Below are positions 41,801 through 49,357 of a DNA stretch of 64,000 bases, in pieces. The stretch is from Natronosporangium hydrolyticum (GTDB lineage Bacteria > Actinomycetota > Actinomycetes > Mycobacteriales > Micromonosporaceae). The stretch is taken from contig NZ_CP070499.1 in the NCBI RefSeq assembly GCF_016925615.1, forward strand, positions 3,472,001-3,536,000, read 5' to 3'. Every line of letters begins with the position of its first letter. The first letter of the stretch is position 1. The translations under genes and the position numbers were made by a program. Under the pieces are notes generated by a model. It did not search any database, was not told the DNA's origin, and worked only from the letters and a program-made list of their open reading frames with translations.

Positions 41801-42882
41801 ACCGCTTAGTCAGGCTATGGGACCCGGCCACGGGCCGACTGGGCCCGGTACTGGCTGGCCACACCGACCAGGTAAGGGGAGTCTGCGCCGTCAAGGCCGG
41901 TGGTCGATCACTGCTCGCCTCCGCTGGCGACGACGGCACCGTTCGACTGTGGGATCCGAGCACCGGGGCAGCTGAGCGGGTGCTTGACGGCGCTGGGCTG
42001 GTGGCCCGGTTGGCGCTGTCGACCGCTGCTCACCCCAGAGTAGTCGCCGCCGCTGGTGGGGACGGTGATGTCCACCTCTTCGATCTGGTTACCGGTCGTC
42101 CGGGGAGACGGCTCGCCGCCGGCCCGGCCGCTGCCACCAGCATCTGCCCCCTGCCAGCTTCAGTTACTAGCTTCGCGGTCGGTACGGACCATGGCGCTGT
42201 CCAGCTATGGGAGCCGGAGAGCGGCTCGATCCGGATGCTCTCAGCAGGTCGTCCCGGCGCTCCGATCACAGGCGTCGCAGCCGTGGCCGGTCCAGCGGGC
42301 TACCTAGTCGCTGCCGCCAGCGATGACGAATGGGTCCGGCTTTGGCGCTTGGAGACCCGTAACCTGGAGCTGGTGCTTCACCACCTGTGCCGGGTGACCG
42401 CGATCTGCGCCGTGCCGACCTCCGGTGGCGAGCAGCTACTCGCCACCGCAGACGAGGACGGCGTGGTGCGGCTGTGGGACCCGGCCAGCGGAGAACGGCT
42501 CCACAGCCTTCGAGGGCACCACGCCGCCGCCACCGCGCTGTGCTCGGTCACCACCGGCGGGCGGCAGTTGCTCGCCTCGGCCAGCGAAGACCGGGGCATC
42601 CTGGTCTGGGACCCGGAGACCGGCGACCGGGTCGCCACCTTGCCGGGCCACTCTGGACGGGTAACTGACCTGTGCCCGGTCCAGATCGGCGAGGGCGACC
42701 AGCTGCTCGCCTCCACCAGCGAAGACCGCACGGTGCGGCTCTGGGAGCCGGCCAGCGGCGCCTGCCGGCATCAGATCCCCGTCTACCATCCCGCCCTCGC
42801 CTGCCGGTACACCGACGGCATCCTGGTGCTCGGGTTGACCGCCGGCATCCTCGCCATCGACCTCCGGCCGACCCTACTCTGA
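38830..42882 (+). CDS. Trypsin-NACHT-WD40 protein (protease-NTPase sensor)
   Basis: A 1350-residue cytoplasmic protein with three parts. The trypsin-like peptidase (about 10-200) has His42 in V-L-T-S-A-H, Asp83 in D-L-D-L-A-V and the nucleophile Ser159 in G-F-S-G-S-G. The STAND/NACHT-type NTPase (about 250-560) has Walker A G-S-P-G-V-G-K-S-A at 282-290 and Walker B L-I-L-D-A-L-D-E at 371-378. From about 730 to the end there are thirteen clear WD40 units, most ending R-L-W-D-P, plus a degenerate last one, enough for two seven-bladed propellers. STAND proteins oligomerise when the propeller senses a ligand; here that would activate the protease. The GTG start lies 4 bp after the Trypco1-like gene. 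Confidence 0.93.
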   Translation: MPTRLTSPPDSWTAAVHPGPDDCRILGTGVVIAEHRVLTSAHILRTAQGRRNRVWVAFPKAGVPYQERREAHCRFIGDPRDLDLAVLELVHPAPAAALPARIRCVPADELRNLDWWTFGFPASHQGAGNEAHGRVGATLSYGTVQLEVHPASLLDQGFSGSGVWASEYAAVVGLVTAAAAVGRGQGNGFALTLDWIDHELPDLELRRIGRWRAEAADDRALAAWGWRRRPDPALGRHWSPRSQGVLSSEEPGCGFHGRRRALTDLLEWLNALPDGRLLVVTGSPGVGKSALLGRIVTTSDPELSAQLPAQDDALRAPLGSVTCAVHASGKTATEVAAEIARAASVAIPASAEELVPVLRRRLRLQPGRFTLILDALDEMASPDQPRLIQQVLPLLVEPGPGAAQVVVATRRADQQGDLLEAFADSAVVMDLDRHPYMAEADLVAYATAVLQRWGADRADHPYRPAAAAAPVAQRIAACSGGNFLIAGLIARGHARDDTEPVDPADVSFSPTVDAALESYLAGLAPVGTSSARLALTVLAYAESPGIPLPMWHAGIAALGGDAEELQLAEFAHGPAANFLVGTDSGPSVRGYRLFHQALADALRRARETSGVSNAADQASLLAVWLRQGRGTGWTTAYDYLLRRLPVHAEQAGAVDELLCDDSYLLHADLAAISRVTQAAGSGLSRRRARLLHRTPQAVTAEPMTRAALFSVSDLIDQLATGLPASRAPYQGRWAHTRPRGEHTSLEGHTTAVLAVSSVPGPEGDLLASAGADGTIRLWDPATGQPKRVLDGHTDQVYALCALPGCLGYSLASAGADHTVRVWDVVRGEPGPVMAGHTDWVRGLCAITVAERPLLASASDDHTVRLWDPMSGDQLGKLPHPGWVTAVCPVTVAGTTLLATAGLDLPVTLWDPGTGERVGEFAAPPYWLTSLAAVSVAERELLAGAGYGNGLWLWDPGNGQPGQLAAAIDAPVAALATLPPGGRSQLAAAGEDRLVRLWDPATGRLGPVLAGHTDQVRGVCAVKAGGRSLLASAGDDGTVRLWDPSTGAAERVLDGAGLVARLALSTAAHPRVVAAAGGDGDVHLFDLVTGRPGRRLAAGPAAATSICPLPASVTSFAVGTDHGAVQLWEPESGSIRMLSAGRPGAPITGVAAVAGPAGYLVAAASDDEWVRLWRLETRNLELVLHHLCRVTAICAVPTSGGEQLLATADEDGVVRLWDPASGERLHSLRGHHAAATALCSVTTGGRQLLASASEDRGILVWDPETGDRVATLPGHSGRVTDLCPVQIGEGDQLLASTSEDRTVRLWEPASGACRHQIPVYHPALACRYTDGILVLGLTAGILAIDLRPTLL

Positions 42883-44763
42883 CCGTGCTGGCGCGCCCGG
42901 TCGCCAGGCCCGGGACGCCGCTGGTCGCCACCCACCGCCGAGCGCCCGAAGTGCATTGAGGATGACCACCACGTCGATCCCCTCCTGCACCACCGCGCCG
43001 ACCGCCGGCGGCAGTTGCCCGAACGCGGCAACCGCCATCGCCGCCAGTGACAGCGCCATCCCCACTGCCGCGCTCTGGGTCGCGATCCGGCGGGTACGGG
43101 CGGCGATCGCGACGGTGTCAGCGAGCCGTTCCAGCTCGTCCACGGTCATCACCGCGTCGGCTACCTCGGCCGCCACGGTGGCGCCGCGCGCCCCCATCGC
43201 CACCCCGACGTCGGCGGTGGCCAGCGCCGGGGCGTCGTTCACACCGTCGCCGACCATGACCGTCACCCCGCGGCGGGTCTCCTGTCGCACCCGTTCGACC
43301 TTGTCTGCCGGGGTGCAACCGGCCACCACCTCGTCGACTCCGACGGACCGCCCGACCTGCTCCGCCACCAGCTCCCGGTCCCCGGTCACCATGATCAGCC
43401 GTCGCAGCCCGGCTGCCCGCAGCCGGTTGACCGTGGCGGCGGCGTCCGGCCGGATCGGGTCCCGCAGCCGCAGCCCACCGGCCAGGCCACCGTCGAGGCT
43501 CACCCAGGCGATCGCGCTGCCATCGCTCGCTGCCCGGTGCCGCAGCGCCACCGCCCAGGGCGGTGGATGCCCATCGAGCTGCCCGACCCGGACCGGTTCG
43601 CCGTCGACCAGCCCGTGGATGCCCGCCCCGGGCTCCTCGGTGACCTCGGTCGGCACCGGCAGCGGCAACGACCGTGCGACCGCCGCCTGCACGATCGCGG
43701 TAGCGAGCACATGTGGCGAGAGCTGCTCCAACGCCGCGGCGGCCCGGAGCACCCGGTCGCCATCGACGCCGGGGGCCGGGACCGTCTCGGCCAACTCCGG
43801 GCGTCCGCCGGTGAGCGTGCCGGTCTTGTCCAGCAGCAGCGTCTCCGCCCGGCCGAGCCGTTCCAGGGTTCCGCCGCCGCGCACCACCACGCCCCGTCGG
43901 GCGGCCCGGGACATGCCGGCGACGATCGCGATCGGCACCGCCAACAGCAGCGGGCACGGGGTAGCCACCACCAACACCGCGACTGCCCGCACCGGGTCGC
44001 CCGAGAGCAACCAGGCAAGTCCGGCGACGAGCAGCGAGGCTGGCAGAAACCAGGTCGCGTACCGGTCGGCGAGCCGGACCGCGGGCGCCGTCTCGGCGGT
44101 GGCCGCCCGCGCTAGTTCGACGATCCCGGCGTAGGTGCTCTGATCAGCCGTGGCGGTGGCGAGCAGCCCGAACCCGGGCCCGGCGTTGATCACACCGCTG
44201 GCGACCGCCTCCCCCACCGCCCGCTCGACCGGCCTCGACTCGCCGGTGAGCACCGATTCGTCGAGCACCGCCGGGTCCTCCGCGACCCCGTCGACCGGCG
44301 CTACCTCACCCGGGGCGACCAGCAGCCGGTCACCGGCGGACACCTGCGCCAGCGGCACCACCTCGACGGCGCCCTCGGCGGTTCGCCGACGCGCGCTGCG
44401 CGGGGCGTGCGCGACCAACGCGCTCAGGTCGCGGGCGGCTCGGCGCTCCGCGTACGCCTCCAGCGTGCGGCCGGTGGCGAGCATCAGGCCGACGATCGCG
44501 CCAGCGAGATACTCGCCCACGGCGAGGCTGCCGGCGAGCGCGAGGACCGCGATCGCGTCCACCCCGGTCTGGCCGCGGCGAAGCGCCCGCACCACCCAGT
44601 AGCACGCGGGCACCAGCGACACCACCGTCGCCGCCGCCCACAACACCTCGGCGCCGGTCGGCACCCCGGCCAACCAACCGGCGCCGCCCAGGACGAGCAG
44701 GGCGCCCACTAAGGCCAGCAGCGTCCAACTAATGGTCGGCTGGTCCGGGCTGCGCTGCGCCAT
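42874..44763 (-). CDS. Heavy-metal P1B-type ATPase without N-terminal metal-binding domain
   Basis: A 629-residue cation-transporting P-type ATPase. It has the phosphorylation motif D-K-T-G-T-L-T, the actuator T-G-E-S and the hinge G-D-G-V-N-D-A-P-A-L. The transmembrane metal motif is T-P-C-P-L rather than the usual C-P-C or S-P-C. There is no HMA domain at the N-terminus. The ATG at 44763 has GGAGG 5 bp upstream. The metal is uncertain. Its 3' end overlaps the convergent trypsin-NACHT-WD40 gene by 9 bp. A CopZ-like chaperone gene and csoR lie 3 kb away. Confidence 0.92.
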   Translation of the reverse strand: MAQRSPDQPTISWTLLALVGALLVLGGAGWLAGVPTGAEVLWAAATVVSLVPACYWVVRALRRGQTGVDAIAVLALAGSLAVGEYLAGAIVGLMLATGRTLEAYAERRAARDLSALVAHAPRSARRRTAEGAVEVVPLAQVSAGDRLLVAPGEVAPVDGVAEDPAVLDESVLTGESRPVERAVGEAVASGVINAGPGFGLLATATADQSTYAGIVELARAATAETAPAVRLADRYATWFLPASLLVAGLAWLLSGDPVRAVAVLVVATPCPLLLAVPIAIVAGMSRAARRGVVVRGGGTLERLGRAETLLLDKTGTLTGGRPELAETVPAPGVDGDRVLRAAAALEQLSPHVLATAIVQAAVARSLPLPVPTEVTEEPGAGIHGLVDGEPVRVGQLDGHPPPWAVALRHRAASDGSAIAWVSLDGGLAGGLRLRDPIRPDAAATVNRLRAAGLRRLIMVTGDRELVAEQVGRSVGVDEVVAGCTPADKVERVRQETRRGVTVMVGDGVNDAPALATADVGVAMGARGATVAAEVADAVMTVDELERLADTVAIAARTRRIATQSAAVGMALSLAAMAVAAFGQLPPAVGAVVQEGIDVVVILNALRALGGGWRPAASRAWRPGAPARSE

Positions 44764-44869
44764 CGTCACCTCCGGCACCGATCAGCCGGCCGCGGCCGGC
44801 GTCACTCACCCATCATCCTGCGCAACGTCGGCGGTTGGGGGCAGAGTCGAAAGTCCGGGGCGACGACGC

Positions 44870-46171
44870 TCAGCGCGGGGTAGGCGGCCGCCCCGGCCCG
44901 GCGCGCTTGCCGCTCGACAACCGCACCTGCGTGATCGCGTGCCGGTCGATCGCGACGATCTCCGCGGTCCAACGGTCGATCGAGACCCGTTCACCGGCTT
45001 GGCTCGGCAGGTGCCCGAGCGCAGTGATCACCATGCCGGCCACAGTGGTGTAATCGCCCTTGGGCCGGTGTTCGAGCTCGACTCCCACATCGGGTAGGTC
45101 GTGCACCGGAAAGGTGCCCGGCAACAACAGCGCGCCGTCCTCGTCCCGGCGGGCCGCTTGGACATCCCGGTCGGTCTCGTCGTAGATCTCGCCGATCACC
45201 TCTTCGACCAGGTCCTCCAGGGTGACGATGCCGGCGACCGCGCCGTGCTCGTCGACGACCAACGCGAACTGCTGGCGATCGGCCTTGAACCGGCGCAACG
45301 CCTCGGCGGCGTGCAGCGAGTCCGGCAGCGGCACCACCGGTCGTAGCAGGTCGGTGAGCTGCCGGCGGTCGCTGGTGACCAGGTCCCGCAGGTTCACCAC
45401 CCCGAGCGTTTCGTCCAGGTTGCCGTTGCGCACCACCGGGGCTCGGGAGTGGCCGGAGCCGGCCAACTGGCCGCACGCCTGTTTGATGCTGGTATCGGCA
45501 TCGAGCGTGAACACTGAACGGCGGGGCACCAGCACCTGCCGCAGCCGCCGTTCGGTGATCTCGATCGCCCCGGCGATGATCAGGCGCTGCTCAGCGGTGA
45601 ACCCCCGGTGCGCGGAGACCAGATCCCGGATCTCCGCCGGAGTCATCTCGTCCCGGTGTTTGCTGGGGTCGCCGCCGAAGAGCCGAACCGCGGCGTTGGT
45701 CGCCCGGCCGAGCAGCCAGACCGCCGGGGTGGCGATCGTGGAGACCACATACAGCGGCCGCGCCACCACCAGCGACCACCTCACCGCGTGCTGCATCGCG
45801 ATCCGCTTCGGGGTGAGCTCACCGAAGACCAGCATGAGGAAGGTGAGCATGAGCGTGATCGTGAGCACCGCCGCTGGCTGCGCCGCAGGCCCGAGCGGCT
45901 CGTACGCCGGCAGGATCAGCTGTGCCAAGGTCACCGCGGCAGTAGCGGAGGCGAGAAACCCGGCGAGCGTGATCCCGATCTGGATGGTGGCGAGGAACCG
46001 GTTCGGGTCCCGCGCCAGTTTGGCCAGCACTTCCCCGCTGGTGGAAGCGCGCTCCAGCCGACGGAGCTGACCCTCCCGCAGCGAGATCAGCGCGATCTCG
46101 CTGCCGGCGAAGACGGCGTTCAGTGACAGCAGCACGACGAGGAGGATCACCTGCGGTAGGTAGTCACTCAC
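44870..46171 (-). CDS. CNNM/CorC (hemolysin-like) membrane protein
   Basis: A 433-residue protein of the CNNM/HlyC-CorC family, linked to magnesium or cobalt efflux. The DUF21 membrane domain (about 1-190) has a conserved G-E-L-T-P-K-R segment. A CBS pair follows (about 205-330), ending with L-E-D-L-V-E-E-V-I-G-E-I. The C-terminal CorC_HlyC domain (about 345-425) is complete. It is on the same strand as the P-type ATPase with a 106-bp gap, so co-transcription is possible but not evident. Confidence 0.93.
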   Translation of the reverse strand: MSDYLPQVILLVVLLSLNAVFAGSEIALISLREGQLRRLERASTSGEVLAKLARDPNRFLATIQIGITLAGFLASATAAVTLAQLILPAYEPLGPAAQPAAVLTITLMLTFLMLVFGELTPKRIAMQHAVRWSLVVARPLYVVSTIATPAVWLLGRATNAAVRLFGGDPSKHRDEMTPAEIRDLVSAHRGFTAEQRLIIAGAIEITERRLRQVLVPRRSVFTLDADTSIKQACGQLAGSGHSRAPVVRNGNLDETLGVVNLRDLVTSDRRQLTDLLRPVVPLPDSLHAAEALRRFKADRQQFALVVDEHGAVAGIVTLEDLVEEVIGEIYDETDRDVQAARRDEDGALLLPGTFPVHDLPDVGVELEHRPKGDYTTVAGMVITALGHLPSQAGERVSIDRWTAEIVAIDRHAITQVRLSSGKRAGPGRPPTPR

Positions 46172-46348
46172 GACTCACCTCCCCGCCACGCCCCCGCCCT
46201 GGGCATGGCTCCAGAACCACAATCCTCCACAGTGTGAACCTACCAGTTACGCCCGGCGCTGGCGCTACCCCGATCGCGCTCCGCAACCTTCCAATCACCC
46301 GACATCGCCGTACCCGGGTTGCCGGTTGGCCGGCGGTACGGTGGCCAC

Positions 46349-47377
46349 ATGGCCGCCTCGACCAACCCGGACCTGCTCGCGGCACAGGCGCGCGCGGCGC
46401 TGGACCGCGACGCCTATGACTACCTGGCCACCGGCGCCGGCCAGGAGGTCACGCTGACCGAGAATCTCGCCGGCTGGCGACTGCCACTGCGGCCTCGAGT
46501 GCTCCGCGATGTCAGCACTGTAGACACCGAAACCTCGCTGCTGGGTACGCCGGTCGCGGCACCGCTCGGGGTGGCGCCGCTCGGGTTCCAGCGATGGTTC
46601 CACCCGGACGGCGAGGTGGCCACCGCCAAGGGCGCCGCCGCCTCGTTGTTCGTGCTGTCGATGCGGGCGACCACCGGTTTCGATCAGCTCACCCCGGTGG
46701 CTGGCCCCTGGTGGTGCCAGGTGTACCGGCTCCAGGACCGGCAGCTCACCGTCGAGACGATCCGGCAAGCCGTCGCCGCTGGCGCCCGGGCGCTGGTGCT
46801 GACCGTGGACACCCCGTACGCCGGGGAGAAAGCCCGCCCCACGGAACCACCCGCCGGCCTGCCGGTGAACGCGCTGCTGCCCGGCCAGCCAGGCTGGGAC
46901 GACCCCCGGTGCTGGGTCGCCGCCGACCTCAGCCTCGCCGACATCGGCTGGTTCCGGGAGATCTCCGGGCTACCGGTGGTGGTCAAGGGGGTGCTCCGGG
47001 GCGACGATGCCCGCGAGTGCCTGGCCGCTGGCGCGGCGGCGATCTGGGTCTCCAACCACGGCGGCCGGCAACTCGACGGTGCGGTCGCCACCGCCACCGC
47101 TCTGCCGGAGGTGGTCGCGGCCGTGGCCGACCGCGCCGAGGTCTACGTTGACGGCGGGGTCCGCTCGGGCCGGGACGTGGCCCGGGCGCTCGCGCTCGGG
47201 GCGCGGGCCGCCTTCCTCGGCCGGCCGGTGGCGTGGGCACTGGCGGCGGGTGGGGTGGCGGGAGTTCGCTCGCTGCTCGACGGGATCCACGCCGAACTGT
47301 GGGAGGCGATGGCGCTGCTCGGCTGCGCCACCGTCGACGAGCTGATACCGGACCTGGTCACGGGACTCGCTCAGTAG
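46349..47377 (+). CDS. FMN-dependent alpha-hydroxy-acid oxidase/dehydrogenase
   Basis: A 342-residue member of the glycolate oxidase/L-lactate oxidase family, which oxidises L-2-hydroxy acids to 2-oxo acids with FMN. The active-site signature S-N-H-G-G-R-Q-L-D carries the catalytic His and Arg. The FMN segment V-Y-V-D-G-G-V-R-S-G-R-D and V-V-K-G-V-L-R are also present. Start at M-A-A-S-T-N (46349); an earlier in-frame start is less likely. It is a single gene. Whether it is an oxidase or a membrane-linked dehydrogenase cannot be told. Confidence 0.92.
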   Translation: MAASTNPDLLAAQARAALDRDAYDYLATGAGQEVTLTENLAGWRLPLRPRVLRDVSTVDTETSLLGTPVAAPLGVAPLGFQRWFHPDGEVATAKGAAASLFVLSMRATTGFDQLTPVAGPWWCQVYRLQDRQLTVETIRQAVAAGARALVLTVDTPYAGEKARPTEPPAGLPVNALLPGQPGWDDPRCWVAADLSLADIGWFREISGLPVVVKGVLRGDDARECLAAGAAAIWVSNHGGRQLDGAVATATALPEVVAAVADRAEVYVDGGVRSGRDVARALALGARAAFLGRPVAWALAAGGVAGVRSLLDGIHAELWEAMALLGCATVDELIPDLVTGLAQ

Positions 47378-47390
47378 GCACCCCGCCTCC

Positions 47391-47409
47391 TATACCGGGA
47401 GGGGGTATA
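47391..47409. promoter_or_regulatory. CsoR-type operator upstream of the copper chaperone gene
   Basis: TATACC-N7-GGTATA, with a G-rich centre, fits the T/A-flanked C/G-tract inverted repeat bound by CsoR-family copper repressors. It lies 57 bp before the copZ-like start, and the CsoR gene is immediately downstream of that gene on the other strand. Confidence 0.8.
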
Positions 47410-47465
47410 GTAGGCGCACGCCACCGGTTACCGATCCGCACCCCGGACCAGAAGGAGACTCCGCG

Positions 47466-47675
47466 ATGATGTCGCACACCTACACCGTCAAGGGCATGAC
47501 CTGCGACCACTGCGCTCGCTCGGTGACCGAGGAGGTCAGCAAGGTCGCCGGGGCCGTCGAGGTCACCGTCGACCTCAAGGCGGGTGAGGTGACGGTGACC
47601 AGCACCGGCCCGGTCGACGACCAGGCGGTGGCCGAGGCCGTCGAGGAGGCCGGGTACGAGGTCGTCACCGCCTGA
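47466..47675 (+). CDS. CopZ-like heavy-metal-associated chaperone
   Basis: A 69-residue HMA domain with the metal motif G-M-T-C-D-H-C and the usual beta-alpha-beta-beta-alpha-beta length. It would carry Cu(I) in the cytoplasm to an exporter or a repressor. AAGGAG precedes two adjacent ATG codons, either of which could start it. Control by the CsoR operator just upstream is likely. Confidence 0.94.
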   Translation: MMSHTYTVKGMTCDHCARSVTEEVSKVAGAVEVTVDLKAGEVTVTSTGPVDDQAVAEAVEEAGYEVVTA

Positions 47676-47698
47676 CCGGCAGGCGGCGACGGGTGCGG

Positions 47699-48001
47699 TC
47701 AGCCCCGCTTCATCAACCTGCCGACCGCGCCCATCATCTCGGTCGCCATCTCGTCGGCGCGGCCATCGGTCGCACCTTCGTGCATGCAGTGCCGCACGTG
47801 ACCGTCGAGCAGGCCCAACGCCACCTTGTCGAGCGCCGCCTGGATCGCCGAGATCTGTGTGATCACGTCGATGCAGTAGCGATCCTCGTCGACCATGCGC
47901 TCGATGCCGCGTACCTGACCCTCGATCCGGCGCAGTCGAGCCTGCAACTGCTCCTTGGAGGCGGTGTAGCCACGGGTGGGCGGGGTGGGCGCGCTGGGCA
48001 T
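47699..48001 (-). CDS. csoR: CsoR-family metal-sensing repressor
   Basis: A 100-residue all-helical repressor of the CsoR/RcnR family. The Cu(I) ligand set Cys-His-Cys is visible as Y-C-I-D-V, then H-V-R-H-C. Family segments are R-L-R-R-I-E-G-Q-V-R-G-I and A-A-L-D-K-V-A-L. The ATG at 48001 is used; upstream codons are low in family similarity. It converges on the copZ-like gene (24 bp between stops), and the operator at 47391 is its probable target. Confidence 0.95.
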   Translation of the reverse strand: MPSAPTPPTRGYTASKEQLQARLRRIEGQVRGIERMVDEDRYCIDVITQISAIQAALDKVALGLLDGHVRHCMHEGATDGRADEMATEMMGAVGRLMKRG

Positions 48002-48058
48002 GCCCCAAGGATAGCGGCCGCCGGACCGACTGCCCGCCGGTAGGCTGACGGTCAACCC

Positions 48059-49279
48059 CTACCCGGTAAGGGAGTCCAGCGGAGGCCCGACGTAGCTACC
48101 GGTGAGCCGGAACCGCAGGCCCGGCTCCTGGTACTCCTCCAGTGCGTGGGCGAGCCACCCGGCGGTCCGGCCGATAGCGAAGATCGCCTCCCCGGCGTCG
48201 GCGGGCATCTGCGCCACCTGTGCGAGCGCGGCGAGCGCAAACTCGATATTCGGCGGGCTCGGTGACCGTTCGCGAGCGGCGGCGACCAGACCGTCGATCC
48301 CGGCCCGAACCGCCGGCGCGGCCGGCAACTCGGGCAACCGCGCCAGCAACGCCGCCGCCCGGACGTCGCCGTCCGGATAGGCACGGTTGACGTGCGGGTC
48401 GAAGCCGGCGACCCGGCCGTCAGTGCGCAGCCGCTCGGAGAAGACCCCCACCGGATCGCCCGACTCGATCGCCTCGGCGAGGACCCGGTGGGCGTGGTTG
48501 GCCGCAGCGCCGTGCAACGGCCCGTCGAACGCGGCCAGCCCGGCCGCCACCACCGCGTACGGGTGGGCCCGGGTCGAGGCGGCCACCCGGGCGGCCACGG
48601 TCGAGGCGGCGAGGTCGTGGTCGGCGACGAGCACCAGCGCCGCGTTGAGCGCCTCCACCCCGGCGGGCACAGTGGGAGCGCCGGTCAGTCGGGGCCACAA
48701 CCGGTCGGCGAGTCGGCCGGCCTGCGGTTCAGCGCCCCGCAGCGGCAACGCGTCGATCATGGTGGCGAGCATCGTCGAACCGGTGGCGACCACCGCCGCC
48801 GGGTCGGTTCGGAACCGCATCGGGTCGGCCGCCGAGGCCAGCGTGAGCAGCACCCTGATCCGGTCCGTCAGCCGGGTCGCGGTGGGCAGCGAGGCAGCCG
48901 CGGCGCGAGCCGGCTCGACCAGCTCAGCGGGTGCGGTGAACGAGCAGGCGGAGTCCAGCTGCCCGGTCCACAGCCAGTGCGCCACCGTCTCGAACGACTC
49001 GGCAGCGGCGAGCTCGACCGCGTCCCGGCCACGGTAGCCGAGCCGGCCCTGGTCGATCAGGGTCAGCGCGGTCCGCACCGCCGGCGCCGCCGCCATCGGC
49101 CGGCCGCCCCGGCGCCCGTTGCGGGCGGCGAGCAGCGCCACCTCCGCCGGGTCGAACCGGCTCCCCTTCCCGCCCGGTGCCCGGGCGCGGCTGAGCAGGC
49201 CGCGGCTGACGTACGCGTACACCGTCTCCGGCTTGACGCCGAGCTGGTCGGCGACCTGTGCCGTGGTCAACCCGGTCAT
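48059..49279 (-). CDS. Citrate-synthase-family protein with N-terminal DNA-binding domain
   Basis: A 406-residue protein. Residues 1-60 form an excisionase/MerR-like HTH (LTTAQVADQLGVKPETVYAY, then V-S-R-G-L-L). The rest has the citrate synthase fold, including the conserved first His in G-P-L-H-G-A-A. The usual second-His loop G-F-G-H-x-x-Y is replaced by GFDPHVNRAYPDGD, which is longer and lacks G-H. The third position reads N-I-E-F, with Glu for Asp. Such fusions are annotated as citrate synthases, but the altered loop and added HTH allow a metabolite-sensing regulator. It is divergent from an ordinary citrate synthase gene across a multi-site palindrome. Confidence 0.85.
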   Translation of the reverse strand: MTGLTTAQVADQLGVKPETVYAYVSRGLLSRARAPGGKGSRFDPAEVALLAARNGRRGGRPMAAAPAVRTALTLIDQGRLGYRGRDAVELAAAESFETVAHWLWTGQLDSACSFTAPAELVEPARAAAASLPTATRLTDRIRVLLTLASAADPMRFRTDPAAVVATGSTMLATMIDALPLRGAEPQAGRLADRLWPRLTGAPTVPAGVEALNAALVLVADHDLAASTVAARVAASTRAHPYAVVAAGLAAFDGPLHGAAANHAHRVLAEAIESGDPVGVFSERLRTDGRVAGFDPHVNRAYPDGDVRAAALLARLPELPAAPAVRAGIDGLVAAARERSPSPPNIEFALAALAQVAQMPADAGEAIFAIGRTAGWLAHALEEYQEPGLRFRLTGSYVGPPLDSLTG

Positions 49280-49290
49280 GAAGGTCCTTA

Positions 49291-49313
49291 CGTTGATTCG
49301 TCAACGTTGACGA
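49291..49313. promoter_or_regulatory. Overlapping palindromes between the two citrate-synthase-family genes
   Basis: TCGTCAAC-GTTGACGA (49298-49313) is a perfect 16-bp palindrome. CGTTGA-ttcg-TCAACG (49291-49306) overlaps it. Three half-sites of TCAACG type are thus spaced in the 78-bp divergent gap. The HTH of the adjacent citrate-synthase-like protein is a candidate to bind here. Confidence 0.65.
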
Positions 49314-49357
49314 TACATGACAACCTGAGCAGGATGGGGCCGCAGAAGGGAGCGATC

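Noticed and set aside
48392-49357. Long in-frame extension upstream of the citrate synthase ATG (to 701 codons)
   Set aside because: It runs antisense to the HTH-citrate synthase gene; the citrate synthase homology and a ribosome-binding site begin at 49358.
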